Source: Glutamicibacter mishrai
Lineage (GTDB): Bacteria > Actinomycetota > Actinomycetes > Actinomycetales > Micrococcaceae
Direction of reading: 5' to 3'
Length of the DNA: 64,000 nucleotides
Assembly: GCF_012221945.1 (NCBI RefSeq)
Contig: NZ_CP032549.1
Span: 3,286,001 to 3,350,000, forward strand
Of this stretch, positions 9,497 to 18,936 are shown piece by piece (the first letter of the stretch is position 1; each line of letters opens with the position of its first letter). Position numbers and translations under genes: made by a program. The notes beneath the pieces are model-generated. The model was given only the letters and a program-made list of their open reading frames with translations. It was not told the origin of the DNA and searched no databases.

Positions 9497-9799
9497 GTCA
9501 GATCCTTTTGCTGCTAGTAACTGGCTGGTATCACAAGCATAAGGTTAAGTCCTAGCGAACCGCTGTTGACATGCCTTGAAATGCCTATGTACTAAGCTAA
9601 TTTTGAGCTTGTGACCTAAATTCACTCAGATTGGATGCGGTGGCCACGCGGATTTCCTGTAAAAGCCGCACTGGCCCTGAGGTTCCTCGGTCGTAACAGA
9701 GAGGGCAGCTGGGATATGCTGTGGTGAGTGCAACACCAACATCTGGGTTCTTTGGCTGGTTTCAGTTTGGGAACTTGGGTGGCGGCAAGCTAAGATGAA
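9497..9799. other. divergent intergenic region
   Basis: About 300 bases separate the leftward transferase pair from the rightward DUF177-rpmF operon. It holds one plausible rightward -35 (TTGACA at 9566-9571) and a further TATGCT at 9715-9720 with no matching -35. No ORF or RNA gene was recognised. Confidence 0.5.
9566..9595 (+). promoter_or_regulatory. possible promoter for the DUF177-rpmF-rnc-mutM operon
   Basis: A perfect TTGACA (9566-9571) is followed after 18 bases by TACTAA (9590-9595), a weak -10. It lies about 205 bases before the first start codon of the operon. The -35 match is good, but the -10 matches only half the consensus. Confidence 0.35.
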
Positions 9800-10423
9800 A
9801 TGTCGGACTATGTTTTAGTAGGAGTCATCATTAGCGATAAGCGTTCTGATCGATCGTCACATGGCGCACTCGATCGCAACTCGCCTCTGGTTTTTTCAAC
9901 CAGGGATCTCGGCCGTTCGCCGGGCTCAATGGAGACTCTTAACGAGCAGGTTCCGGCACCCGCAGATGTGGGAAATGCACTCATCGGTATTCGTGGAGGA
10001 TCTGAGCTTGAATTAGATCTTCGCCTTGAAGCCGTGCATGAAGGAATTTTGGTATCGGGTACCGCTACAGCGCAAATTGCTGGGGAATGTGGACGATGCC
10101 TGGATCCTATCGAGTACGACTACGAGGCTGATATTCAGGAACTCTTCTACTATGAGGAGAGCGAAGAATTCGAAGACGATGATGATGTGGATCAGTATTG
10201 GGTAGTCGGTGACTTGATTGACATCGATCCGGTATTGCGGAGCGCAGTGGTTACCGCCCTGCCGTTCCAGCCGGTTTGCAAGGAAGATTGCTTGGGGCTC
10301 TGCAATGAATGCGGAATCAACCTCAACGATGAACCCGAGCATCACCATGAGGTACTTGATCCACGTTGGGCGGCGCTAGCGCAGCTGTCCGACAATGTCA
10401 CTGAAGATAGTGACAAAAACTAA
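9800..10423 (+). CDS. DUF177 (YceD-like) protein
   Basis: This 207-residue member of the DUF177/YceD family is usually encoded just before rpmF, as here; YceD-like proteins have been linked to 23S rRNA or ribosome biogenesis. The conserved core is LVFSTRDLGRSPGSM (about residues 30-44), a CGRCLDPIEYDYEADIQELF segment, and a C-terminal CKEDCLGLCNECGINLN with paired cysteines that may bind zinc. The start is uncertain. ATG at 9800 has a poor ribosome site, while AGGAG at 9820-9824 could serve a later unusual start near 9830. The first 30 residues are therefore doubtful. It lies 30 bases before rpmF and is clearly co-transcribed with it. Confidence 0.85.
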   Translation: MSDYVLVGVIISDKRSDRSSHGALDRNSPLVFSTRDLGRSPGSMETLNEQVPAPADVGNALIGIRGGSELELDLRLEAVHEGILVSGTATAQIAGECGRCLDPIEYDYEADIQELFYYEESEEFEDDDDVDQYWVVGDLIDIDPVLRSAVVTALPFQPVCKEDCLGLCNECGINLNDEPEHHHEVLDPRWAALAQLSDNVTEDSDKN

Positions 10424-10453
10424 AACGTTAGACTAGAGAGAAGAGAAGTAGTC

Positions 10454-10657
10454 GTGGCTGTTCCAAAGCGGAAGATGTCCCGTGCGAATACTCGTGCCCG
10501 CCGTTCTCAGTGGAAGGCCACCGCGCCGAACCTGGTGAAGACCGTTGAAAACGGTCGCGTAACTTACAGCCTGCCTCACCAGGCTAAGGTTGTCACCGAC
10601 TCGGCCGGTACCGAACTGTTCCTTGAGTACAAGGGTCGCAAGGTCGCTGACGTCTAA
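10454..10657 (+). CDS. rpmF: 50S ribosomal protein L32
   Basis: This 67-residue basic protein begins [20 protein letters not shown], the typical L32 start. It is a structural component of the large ribosomal subunit. It uses GTG at 10454 after a purine-rich GAGAAGAGAAG site. It has no cysteines, so it is the zinc-independent type. It is placed between the DUF177 gene and rnc, the usual actinobacterial order, with three bases to rnc. Confidence 0.97.
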   Translation: MAVPKRKMSRANTRARRSQWKATAPNLVKTVENGRVTYSLPHQAKVVTDSAGTELFLEYKGRKVADV

Positions 10658-10660
10658 GAC

Positions 10661-11359
10661 ATGTCTTCTAAAGAAGAACTAATGAAGCGTCTCGGAATCG
10701 ATATCGATTCCGAGACGTTTCGTCTTGCATTCACCCACCGCTCGTATTCATACGAGAACGGCGGCATACCAACGAACGAGCGCCTTGAATTCCTAGGCGA
10801 CTCAATCCTTGGCTTCTGCGTTGCAGAATACCTATACGCAAAATTCCCGGATCTGCCTGAAGGCGACCTTGCCAAACGCCGTGCTGCCATTGTCAGTACC
10901 CGTGCATTGGCCATGATCGCTCGCGACCTGGAGGTCGGAGAACACCTTCTCCTTGGGCGCGGCGAGGCCCAGTCCAACGGCGCCAACAAGTCATCTATTC
11001 TGGCTGACACCATGGAATCCATCCTCGGGGCAACCTATCTGGTTCAGGGAATGGACGCGGCGCGAGCTTTTGTGCTTCGCTTCGTCACTCCGCTGCTGGA
11101 AGATCCTCGCCTGCTCGGCGCCACTACCGACTGGAAGACAGTTATCCAGGAAGTCGTTGCCTCTCGCAAATTAGGCGAACTTCGTTATCAGGTCAGCGGA
11201 TCCGGCCCTGACCATGCGCGCACTTACGTGGCCGTGCTGCACATTGGCGATGGCGGTTACGGCGAAGGCCATGGACCGTCGAAAAAAGAAGCCGAGCAGG
11301 AAGCAGCCCACCAGACGTGGCTGCAGCTTAATCCTGGCGAGCAGATCCCCAAGAGCTAA
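10661..11359 (+). CDS. rnc: ribonuclease III
   Basis: RNase III cuts double-stranded RNA in rRNA and mRNA processing. The 232-residue protein has the catalytic signature [13 protein letters not shown] at about residues 39-51 and a second acidic cluster near [12 protein letters not shown] (about 112) that completes the two-metal site. A C-terminal double-stranded RNA-binding domain ends in [16 protein letters not shown]. The ATG at 10661 lies three bases after the rpmF stop, so translation is probably coupled. mutM follows after 11 bases. Confidence 0.97.
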   Translation: MSSKEELMKRLGIDIDSETFRLAFTHRSYSYENGGIPTNERLEFLGDSILGFCVAEYLYAKFPDLPEGDLAKRRAAIVSTRALAMIARDLEVGEHLLLGRGEAQSNGANKSSILADTMESILGATYLVQGMDAARAFVLRFVTPLLEDPRLLGATTDWKTVIQEVVASRKLGELRYQVSGSGPDHARTYVAVLHIGDGGYGEGHGPSKKEAEQEAAHQTWLQLNPGEQIPKS

Positions 11360-11370
11360 GCACCACGCAG

Positions 11371-12297
11371 ATGCCTGAACTGCCAGAAGTGGAAGTAGTC
11401 CGTCGGGGCTTGGACAAATGGGTGCGCACTCGAACAATCGAATCTGTTCAAGTGCTGGACCCTCGTTCAGTCAGACGCCACCTCGACGGTGCGCTGGACT
11501 TCGAACAATCCCTGACCGGCTGCACCGTTTCCTCCGTCGTACGCCGCGGGAAATTCCTCTGGCTCGGGCTTGATGGGTTGGAAATTCCAGCGGTCCTCAT
11601 GGCGCACCTAGGTATGAGCGGTCAGCTGCTCGTGGAGCAACCAGAAGCACCAGACGAAAAACATCTCAAGGTCAGGATCTCTCTGACTGAACGCCTGGAT
11701 TATCCAGGTGAGCTCAGGTTCGTTGATCAACGGATTTTCGGCGGGATGTTCCTATCCCCGCTGGTTCCGAGTCCCGACGGACTGCCTGCTGGCCAGGGCT
11801 CTAGCGAGTCAGCCATCCCACAGGCCGCGGCGCATATTGCCAGAGATGTCCTTGATCCGCACCGCACCGCAGAAGACCTGTATCTGGCCTTGCGGAAGCG
11901 AAGCACCGACCTCAAGCGCGCCATCTTGGATCAAGGCGTTATTTCTGGAGTCGGCAATATCTACGCTGACGAAGCACTATGGCAGGCAAAGCTTTCGGGA
12001 CACCGGAAAACTGCAACGATCCGACGCCCGGAAGTGCAACGTCTCAACGACGCCCTGATCGATGTCATGACTCGCGCACTGGCGGCCGGGGGAACGAGTT
12101 TCGACTCGCTGTACGTAAACGTCAATGGCGCCAGTGGCTACTTTGCCCGCTCACTGAACGCCTATGGGCGCGAGGGCAAAGAATGCCTACGATGTGCGCA
12201 GGACGGCAAGGTAACTCTGATTCGCCGAGACCCATTTATGGGGCGTTCGTCGTACTCATGCCCGGTGTGCCAGCCGAGGCCACGAACTTCCCGTTAG
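11371..12297 (+). CDS. mutM: formamidopyrimidine-DNA glycosylase
   Basis: MutM (Fpg) removes 8-oxoguanine and ring-opened purines and nicks the DNA by beta/delta elimination. The 308-residue protein starts [14 protein letters not shown], with the catalytic Pro2 and Glu3. It has [11 protein letters not shown] with the conserved lysine region, [14 protein letters not shown] (about residue 190), and a C-terminal four-cysteine zinc finger (CLRC...CPVC) ending the DNA-binding region. It is slightly longer than typical because of an insert near residues 130-150. It is the last gene of the DUF177-rpmF-rnc-mutM operon, closed by the terminator at 12305-12348. Confidence 0.97.
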   Translation: MPELPEVEVVRRGLDKWVRTRTIESVQVLDPRSVRRHLDGALDFEQSLTGCTVSSVVRRGKFLWLGLDGLEIPAVLMAHLGMSGQLLVEQPEAPDEKHLKVRISLTERLDYPGELRFVDQRIFGGMFLSPLVPSPDGLPAGQGSSESAIPQAAAHIARDVLDPHRTAEDLYLALRKRSTDLKRAILDQGVISGVGNIYADEALWQAKLSGHRKTATIRRPEVQRLNDALIDVMTRALAAGGTSFDSLYVNVNGASGYFARSLNAYGREGKECLRCAQDGKVTLIRRDPFMGRSSYSCPVCQPRPRTSR

Positions 12298-12304
12298 ATT
12301 TTGC

Positions 12305-12348
12305 AAGCAGCTGCCCACCCGCCTCATGCGGGTTGGCAGCTGCTTTTT
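12305..12348. terminator. bidirectional intrinsic terminator
   Basis: AAGCAGCTGCC pairs with GGCAGCTGCTT around an inner CCGC/GCGG stem. It is followed by TTTTT on the plus strand. It lies eight bases after mutM and directly after the leftward gene's stop, so it probably ends both. Confidence 0.85.
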
Positions 12349-12801
12349 CTAGGAGAGCTCGTCGAGCAATTCGCCGAAGCGACGCAGAACATGGCGGCGC
12401 CATCCGCCATTCATGATGTTGCGTGCCATGGCCTGGTGTGGATCATCCAGATCAAAGCCGGCGTGGACGAGGAACAGACGAGTGCCGTTCCCCTCCGGCT
12501 GAAAGGTCCAGGACACCGTGGTCGCCATGGCATTGGAGCTGTCCGCATCGGCCCAGCTGATCGTCAATAGCTTTTCGGGTTCAAGCTCCAGCACCGCGCA
12601 ATCGATCAGACCAGAAAAGTTGGTCTGTTCGATGGGCTGGGTTTGGAAGTTGAACTTGTGCCAGACGCGTGGTTCGAAGTTGTTGGGCATCAGACATTGC
12701 TCCATGATTTCCGGAGTGGTCAGCGCCTTCCATAATTTGGCCGGCGGATGCGGGAAAAACTGTTCAACCTCGATGCGGGTCAAGTCTTCTTGCTCGGTCA
12801 T
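12349..12801 (-). CDS. SRPBCC/AHSA1-domain protein
   Basis: This 150-residue protein has the START-like AHSA1 fold: an opening IEVEQFFPHPPAKLWKALTT and a C-terminal helix with GGWRRHVLRRFGELL. Such proteins form a hydrophobic pocket, and their ligands are mostly unknown. Its start overlaps by one base the stop of the ArsR-type regulator upstream. ArsR-AHSA1 pairs are a common two-gene unit in bacteria, and the regulator probably controls both. The specific ligand or function cannot be inferred. Confidence 0.85.
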   Translation of the reverse strand: MTEQEDLTRIEVEQFFPHPPAKLWKALTTPEIMEQCLMPNNFEPRVWHKFNFQTQPIEQTNFSGLIDCAVLELEPEKLLTISWADADSSNAMATTVSWTFQPEGNGTRLFLVHAGFDLDDPHQAMARNIMNGGWRRHVLRRFGELLDELS

Positions 12802-13136
12802 CAGTCTTCCATTCTGTCCAGGACATCGTTGAGGGCATTAAAGCGTTCGCGCCAGAAGCGTTCGTAGGGGGAGAGCCAATCGAAGAGCGTCGCCAACGGA
12901 TCGGCGCTCATTGAGTAGTACCGGAACCGCCCGTCTTGGCGTTCCTCTATCAGCCCGGTCTCGCGCAGGGCACGCAAGTGTTCCGAGACGCTGGCGCGGG
13001 CCATATCGAACTTGGCTGCGAGGTCTCCGGCGCTGAGTTCCTGCTTCAGGAGTGCGTCGAGAATATCGCGTCGAGTCGGATTAGCGAGCGCCGCAAAGAC
13101 TTCATCCAGGGGACTGGATTTAGTGCGTCGTGGCAT
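12801..13136 (-). CDS. ArsR-family winged-helix repressor
   Basis: This 111-residue DNA-binding protein has the ArsR opening VFAALANPTRRDILDALL (about residues 10-27), a recognition helix around FDMARASVSEHLRALRETGLI, and a winged segment EERQDGRFRYYSM. No obvious metal-binding cysteines are present, so it is not a typical metal sensor. This matches the ArsR subgroup paired with AHSA1 proteins. The leftward promoter at 13210-13239 carries a palindrome between -35 and -10, which suggests autorepression. Confidence 0.9.
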   Translation of the reverse strand: MPRRTKSSPLDEVFAALANPTRRDILDALLKQELSAGDLAAKFDMARASVSEHLRALRETGLIEERQDGRFRYYSMSADPLATLFDWLSPYERFWRERFNALNDVLDRMED

Positions 13137-13209
13137 TTGACGTTCCTATCTGCTGATTCAAGATCACTGCAGTGCCGCAGGTGTTCGCCAGCAAAGCAAA
13201 GACGCTTTG

Positions 13210-13239
13210 AGTATATGTAGGAAATCTCCTACGCGTCAA
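13210..13239 (-). promoter_or_regulatory. promoter of the ArsR-AHSA1 operon with embedded operator
   Basis: On the minus strand TTGACG (13239-13234) and TATACT (13215-13210) are spaced by 18 bases. Inside the spacer lies a perfect inverted repeat GTAGGA-AATC-TCCTAC (13217-13232). It sits 74 bases before the regulator's ATG. Repressor bound there would block polymerase. Confidence 0.6.
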
Positions 13240-13352
13240 TCATGAGCATCCGAGATCATGACTGCGGGACTCTTTTTCCTGTAGCAACATTGGCGCGCTG
13301 CCGTGGACGGCTTGAGGACGCGCAGAGTCTGCGCCTCGGCACGGCTTAGGTC

Positions 13353-14219
13353 TTAGAGGTTTGGGGAAGGCCGCTTCGCAGTTGATCCTGTCTCAATCGG
13401 TAGCGCCGCAGTGCGGCTCCAAGCGCTCCAGCTCCCGGGATAGAGCTTGCCACGTCTGAGCCCTGCGTATTCCATGGACAAGAGATTGTGGCAAGCAGTA
13501 ACGCCCGCACCGCAGTAGCTGACTACATCTGCGGCTTGCAGAACGCCCGCGGCGGCAAAAGTCTCGCGAACCACTTCAGGTGGCGCCATCGTTGAATCCG
13601 CTTGAAGATGCTGCCGGCAGGGGACATTCATTGCACCAGGGATGTGTCCACGGCGAGGATCAGCTTCCGGCACCTTGCCCAAGTTTCTATCGACCTCGGG
13701 CTCTTCGCCGCGGAATCTATTCGCCGGCCTGGCATCAACAATCAGAGACGACTCATCTGCAGCCAGTTCCTCAGTAGATAGCAGGGATCCAGCTGGCCAC
13801 GGGCGCGGAAGGAGCGTGGCCTCGCGCGATTGAGGCACTGTGGTTTCAAGCTTGCCGGTGAATGCCTGGATACCACCTGAAACTACCGACGCGGGCACTT
13901 CGAGCAGCCGTAACATCCAAACAAGCCGTGCCGCAATGACACCGCCAGCATCGTCGTATGCCACTACCGGAACAGTGCCGTCAATACCGGCGCGTGACAT
14001 GGCCGCGGCGAAATCCTCCGGCGTGGGGAATGGGCCACGGCCAGAGTTCTCGGTGATTTCCCCGGTGAGCGCCGTATCGAGATCGACAAAAACAGCACCG
14101 GGAACATGGCCCTGACGATAGGCAGCAAACCCAGAACGGTCCCAAAACCAGCGGCTATCAACGAGTACAAAGTCCTCGACTTGGCTTTCGCACCATTGCC
14201 AGGTGACAAACGGTTCCAT
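13353..14219 (-). CDS. sulfurtransferase (thiosulfate/3-mercaptopyruvate type)
   Basis: This 288-residue protein has two rhodanese domains. The N-terminal domain (about residues 1-140) has the structural DSRWFWDRSGFAAYRQGHVPGA segment and lacks a catalytic Cys. The C-terminal domain has the active-site loop YCGAGVTACHN near residue 240, where Cys takes the persulfide. The CGAGVT loop resembles the mercaptopyruvate/thiosulfate group, but the loop alone does not fix the donor. A GAGGG site precedes the ATG at 14217-14219. It is not closely linked to sulfur-assimilation genes here. Confidence 0.88.
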   Translation of the reverse strand: MEPFVTWQWCESQVEDFVLVDSRWFWDRSGFAAYRQGHVPGAVFVDLDTALTGEITENSGRGPFPTPEDFAAAMSRAGIDGTVPVVAYDDAGGVIAARLVWMLRLLEVPASVVSGGIQAFTGKLETTVPQSREATLLPRPWPAGSLLSTEELAADESSLIVDARPANRFRGEEPEVDRNLGKVPEADPRRGHIPGAMNVPCRQHLQADSTMAPPEVVRETFAAAGVLQAADVVSYCGAGVTACHNLLSMEYAGLRRGKLYPGSWSAWSRTAALPIETGSTAKRPSPNL

Positions 14220-14363
14220 GCGCCCTCACAAATGAAGATACAACTGAAGAAAAATTGGTAATTCCAATATTTGGCCAGCTGGCTGCCGCTTGCCAAGTTG
14301 TGTCCAGCATGTGGTGCCGTGGGTGCCGGCGCCAAGATTCGCAATCTTGGGCGCAGGGAAAAA

Positions 14364-15179
14364 TCAGGCTAGCTGCGACGCCAGAACCTGCTCGTTGAAT
14401 GGTGCCCAAGCGTCAACAGCCCACTGGCCAAAATTCTTGTCGGTCAGGGTGACACACGCCAGGCGGTGCTCAGGATCTACCCACAAGAAGGTGCCCGACT
14501 GGCCAAAATGCCCGAAGGTGCTTTCTGGGTGGCTAGCGCCGGTCCAGTGTGGATTCTTGGTGGAACGAATTTCAAAGCCCAATCCCCAGTCGTTGGGATT
14601 CTGTCGCCCGTAGCCTGGCAGGATTCCGGCCAGATTCTCGAAATGGACTCGGGTGGCATCATCCAGAGTTTGCTTCGCAACGATGGTTGGGTTGAGCAAC
14701 TCGGCAGCGAACTTCGCCAGGTCATCGGCGGTGGACCGGCCGTCTTTGGCGCAGCTTCCGGCAATTTCAGTCTGGGTCATTCCCAGGGGCGCGAAAACCG
14801 CCTCGTGAGCGTATTCGGCCATGCTGATACCGGTCTGCTGCTCCAGGTGCTCGGCTAGCTTCTCGAATCCGGTATTCGAGTAGCCGCGCTTGGTGCCTAC
14901 GGCAAAGCGAATAGTTTCGGAGTCGAAGTCATAGCCAGCGGTATGTGCCAGCAAATGGTGAACCGTTGATCCTTCAGGCCCAGCCGCGTCCTCCAGAGTG
15001 ATTGCTTCTTCTTCCAGAGCTACCAGGAAGGTGTAGGCGCTGAGCAGTTTGGTCACCGACGCAAGTGAATAAACCCGGTTCATATCGCCGTGCTGATCAA
15101 CCACGTCACCGCGGCTGTCCACAAAAACGGAAACTGCGTTCTCGGAAGGCCACTGGTCAATCTGGCTCAGAATGCTCAT
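14364..15179 (-). CDS. beta-lactamase-fold serine hydrolase
   Basis: This 271-residue protein belongs to the class C beta-lactamase/esterase-like family. It has SLASVTKLLSAY (SxxK motif, nucleophile near residue 41), GYSNTGFEKL (YxN-type motif, about residue 130) and a C-terminal FGHFGQSGTFLWVDPEHRL that supplies the third motif. No signal peptide is seen, so it is probably cytoplasmic and more likely an esterase or peptidase than an antibiotic-resistance enzyme. It lies alone between the sulfurtransferase and smc. Confidence 0.85.
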   Translation of the reverse strand: MSILSQIDQWPSENAVSVFVDSRGDVVDQHGDMNRVYSLASVTKLLSAYTFLVALEEEAITLEDAAGPEGSTVHHLLAHTAGYDFDSETIRFAVGTKRGYSNTGFEKLAEHLEQQTGISMAEYAHEAVFAPLGMTQTEIAGSCAKDGRSTADDLAKFAAELLNPTIVAKQTLDDATRVHFENLAGILPGYGRQNPNDWGLGFEIRSTKNPHWTGASHPESTFGHFGQSGTFLWVDPEHRLACVTLTDKNFGQWAVDAWAPFNEQVLASQLA

Positions 15180-15328
15180 GGAATGATCTATCCCTCGATA
15201 TTTCTTGATGGTATTTGCGAGCAGAATCAGAAAAACCCAAGCACGCTTCGCTAGAATTGCGTGAAGGATTGAGTGTTACTGCCCAAACCAACCATAGCGA
15301 TCTGACCCAAACTTAGGAACTTCACGCC

Positions 15329-18300
15329 GTGCATCTAAAGACTCTTACCGTTCGCGGATTCAAGTCTTTCGCGTCGGCAACAACCTTTGAGTTTGAACCC
15401 GGTGTCACCGCAGTAGTCGGACCCAACGGGTCGGGAAAGTCCAACGTCGTAGATGCCCTGGCCTGGGTCATGGGGGAGCAGGGCGCGAAAACCCTTCGCG
15501 GCGGCAAGATGGAAGACGTGATCTTCGCCGGTACTTCCGGACGACCGCCACTAGGCCGCGCCCACGTTTCACTGACTATCGATAACGCTGATGGCCAACT
15601 CCCCATCGACTATGCAGAAGTCACCATTTCCCGCACGCTGTTCCGCGCCGGTGGCTCGGAATATGCCATCAATGGCAACTCCTGCCGATTGCTGGATATC
15701 CAAGAGCTGCTCTCGGATTCAGGCCTCGGGCGGGAAATGCACGTCATTGTCGGCCAGGGCCAGCTGGATCGAATCCTTCACGCCACCGCTGAAGATCGCC
15801 GCGGCTTTATCGAAGAAGCAGCCGGCGTACTCAAGCATCGACGCAGGAAAGAAAAGACCCTGCGCAAACTTCAGGCGATGCAGGGCAACCTGGATCGCCT
15901 CGAAGACCTCAACTCTGAGGTGCGACGACAGCTGGCGCCACTGGGCAGGCAGGCAAAAATCGCCCGCCGCGCTCAGACCGTGCAGCACGACGTCCGCGAC
16001 GCCAAGTCACGCCTTCTTGCCGATGACCTGGTGACGATGAACAACCGTCTGGCCCAAGACATCGATGATGAATCAAAGGTCCAGGCGCAACAACAGGAAG
16101 CCACCGACCGGCTTGAGCGAGTCAAAAGGCATATCGCAGAACTCAGTGCCCAGATCGAAAGTGTGACCCCGCGCCTGGGGCAAATGCAAGATACCTGGGT
16201 AGCGTTGAGCACCCAGGCAGAACGGTTCCGTTCACTGGCGGCGTTGGCCCGGGAACGCAGCAAACTGCTCGAGAGCAATGAAACCCATTTTGATTCCAGC
16301 AGGGATCCTGAACGACTTGAATCCCAAGCGGAACGGCTGAGCGAAGAACTTGAAGAGCTTGAAGAAGCCGTCGAGGACCGCCATGAAATTCTCGCCGAAG
16401 CGGTAGAAGCCAAAGAGCACGCCGAAGAAGAATCGCGGGCCGAACAACAGCGCATGGCCGCGATGCTCCGTGCAGCCGCAGATCGGCGCGAAGGAATCTC
16501 CCGTTTGGCTTCGCAGGTGGCATCGGCACGAAGCCGCGTTGATGTCACCCGGGCCGAGATTGTTCGTTTGCAGGAGAGCGTTCAATCCTTTGATTCTGAT
16601 CTTGAACTTGATCAGCGTTCCCATGACGACGTCTCCGCTGATTTGGAAACCCAACTTGCCGGGGAAACCGATCTAAATGAAGCTTTCGAGATAGCGGATC
16701 ACGAATTCTCTACCTTGGCCCAGGCCCAGCAGGCTGATGTCCAACGCGAACGCGAACTCTCGGTGCGGGTCTCCGGGCTGCGCTCCCGGTTGGAAGCTCT
16801 GAAGCTGAATACCAAGCCCGATGACCAGTCCTCGAAGCTGCTGCAGTCTGCCTCGACTGAGTTGCTTGGACGCCTCGGCGAGCTGATGACCGTCAACCCA
16901 GGCTATGAACAAGCAGTGGCAGCGATCCTGCGGGATAACGCGGAAGCGCTTGTAGCTCTTGATGCCTCCTCGGCAGCGAGGTTGCTTGAACAGCTCCAGG
17001 CTGATGAAGCCAGCGCTGTCTTCCTGCACGCCAGCGGCAATGCAGATCAACCATCAACGCCAAGCCTTCACAGCGCTATCAGCGCTCGCGACGTAGTCGG
17101 TTCCGAGGACAAGATCTCTGCGCTGCTGGACCAGCTATTCGCCGGACACTACGTGGTTGAAGAGCTTAGCCAGGCCCAGGCGGTCGTCGCGGAATATCCA
17201 GCGGCCAAGGTGACTACCCTGGAAGGGACAACCTTCTCAGACTTGCGCAGCTCTGTTGGTGATGCAGCCGGCGCTTCGCTCATTGCCCAGCAGGCCATGG
17301 TTGAACAAACAGAAACGGAACTCAACGAGTGCCAGAGGGAGCTCTCACTGGTTGAAGAACGCATCGCCGAACGTTCCCCGCAACTCTCAGTCGCCCAGCA
17401 GCAACGGGACGATGCGCTCTCGGCGCTGACCGAATCCGATGCAGCCATCGACGAGCTCAGCTCCTATCTAGCCCGCTTGGGTCAAAAGCTGCGCAGTGCC
17501 CAAGCCGACAAGCTCAAACTCATCGAGCGCCTTGAAGCGTCGAATGAGAAGCTGGAGATCGAACAGGAATCCCTGGAAGAGATCACCGAGCGCATGGAGA
17601 TGGCCTCCACGGATCAAGAAGAAGAGACCATCGACGACGCAGCGCGTGCCGCGCTGGCCGATGCAGCCGCGGCCGCCCGCCAGCAAGAACTTGAAGCCCG
17701 TCTCGCATTGCGCAGCAGCGAAGAGCGCGTTTCCGGCTTGCGCTCTCGCATCGAAGGGCTTCGCCGCACCGCAGTTGCTGAACGCAATCATCGTGAAGTT
17801 GCTGCCCGTCGCGCTGAACAGCGCAAAGCACAGGCTGCCAACGCCAGCAGGGTAGAGCAAGCAGCCGAACGCGTCTTGCGTTTCATCGAAGTTTCGGTTT
17901 CGATGGCAGGCCAAGAGCGCGAAGAGCTCGCCTCAAAGAAGGCAGAACTCGACCAGATGCTCAGCAACCAGCGCACCGAGGCAGAACAGCTGTCCGCCGA
18001 ATTGGCCAGATTGGCTGACGCAGTACACCGCGATGAGATGGCGCGTGCCGAGTTGCGCCTGCGGATCGAGAACTTGGAAACCAAGGCATTGGAAGAGTTG
18101 GGGTTCACCCCCGATCACCTGATTGCCAACTACGGCCCTGACCAGCTGATCCCCGAAGCCATCGATGAAGACGACAAGTGGGGCAGCCTGCGCCAGAATG
18201 TCGATGAAGAAGGCAACCCTCTCGGAACGAAGCCTTTCGACCGGGTGGAGCAGGAAAAGCGCCTCAAGAAGGCCGAACGGGACCTGTCCGCCTTGGGCAA

Positions 18301-18901
18301 GGTCAACCCGCTGGCTTTGGAAGAATTCGCGGCCCTGGAAGAACGGCACAAATTCCTCTCCGGCCAGCTGGAGGACCTGAAGAAGTCCCGCGGCGACCTG
18401 GAACAGATCATTGCTGACGTGGACGCGCACGTGGAACGGGTCTTCACCGAGGCGTATAACGACACTGCAGTTCAATTCAAGCGGATCTTCGATCGCCTGT
18501 TCCCGGGCGGTGAAGGCCAGCTGGTGCTTACCGACCCCGAGCATATGCTCACCACCGGCATCGAGGTGGAGGCGCGCCCCGCAGGCAAGAAGATCAAGCG
18601 CCTTTCCCTGCTCTCAGGCGGCGAACGCTCGTTGACCGCAGTGGCGCTGCTGGTCGCGATCTTCAAGGCCCGGCCGTCGCCTTTCTACGTCATGGATGAG
18701 GTTGAAGCCGCCCTGGACGATATGAACTTGGGCCGCCTCATCACCATTTTTGAAGAGCTTCGCGAGTCCTCGCAGCTGATCGTGATCACTCACCAGAAGA
18801 AAACCATGGAAGTCGCGGACGCGCTCTACGGCGTCACCATGCGCGGCGACGGTGTGACGACGGTGATCAGCCAGAAAATGGAACGAGCTGGCTCCCAGTA
18901 G
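15329..18901 (+). CDS. smc: chromosome segregation protein SMC
   Basis: SMC is the ATPase of the bacterial condensin that compacts and segregates chromosomes with ScpA and ScpB. The 1190-residue protein has the Walker A GPNGSGKSNVVDAL at about residues 31-44, long coiled coils on either side of a hinge (about residues 510-650), the ABC signature LSGGERSLTAVALL near 1094, and Walker B FYVMDEVEAALDD near 1120. The GTG at 15329 gives the usual HLKTLTVRGFKSFA start. In related genomes it is often followed closely by ftsY. Here about 7 kb of surface-polymer genes separates them. Confidence 0.98.
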   Translation: MHLKTLTVRGFKSFASATTFEFEPGVTAVVGPNGSGKSNVVDALAWVMGEQGAKTLRGGKMEDVIFAGTSGRPPLGRAHVSLTIDNADGQLPIDYAEVTISRTLFRAGGSEYAINGNSCRLLDIQELLSDSGLGREMHVIVGQGQLDRILHATAEDRRGFIEEAAGVLKHRRRKEKTLRKLQAMQGNLDRLEDLNSEVRRQLAPLGRQAKIARRAQTVQHDVRDAKSRLLADDLVTMNNRLAQDIDDESKVQAQQQEATDRLERVKRHIAELSAQIESVTPRLGQMQDTWVALSTQAERFRSLAALARERSKLLESNETHFDSSRDPERLESQAERLSEELEELEEAVEDRHEILAEAVEAKEHAEEESRAEQQRMAAMLRAAADRREGISRLASQVASARSRVDVTRAEIVRLQESVQSFDSDLELDQRSHDDVSADLETQLAGETDLNEAFEIADHEFSTLAQAQQADVQRERELSVRVSGLRSRLEALKLNTKPDDQSSKLLQSASTELLGRLGELMTVNPGYEQAVAAILRDNAEALVALDASSAARLLEQLQADEASAVFLHASGNADQPSTPSLHSAISARDVVGSEDKISALLDQLFAGHYVVEELSQAQAVVAEYPAAKVTTLEGTTFSDLRSSVGDAAGASLIAQQAMVEQTETELNECQRELSLVEERIAERSPQLSVAQQQRDDALSALTESDAAIDELSSYLARLGQKLRSAQADKLKLIERLEASNEKLEIEQESLEEITERMEMASTDQEEETIDDAARAALADAAAAARQQELEARLALRSSEERVSGLRSRIEGLRRTAVAERNHREVAARRAEQRKAQAANASRVEQAAERVLRFIEVSVSMAGQEREELASKKAELDQMLSNQRTEAEQLSAELARLADAVHRDEMARAELRLRIENLETKALEELGFTPDHLIANYGPDQLIPEAIDEDDKWGSLRQNVDEEGNPLGTKPFDRVEQEKRLKKAERDLSALGKVNPLALEEFAALEERHKFLSGQLEDLKKSRGDLEQIIADVDAHVERVFTEAYNDTAVQFKRIFDRLFPGGEGQLVLTDPEHMLTTGIEVEARPAGKKIKRLSLLSGGERSLTAVALLVAIFKARPSPFYVMDEVEAALDDMNLGRLITIFEELRESSQLIVITHQKKTMEVADALYGVTMRGDGVTTVISQKMERAGSQ

Positions 18902-18936
18902 TCGTCAGCCCGCCCGTCATCGCTTCGTCCGCGAGG

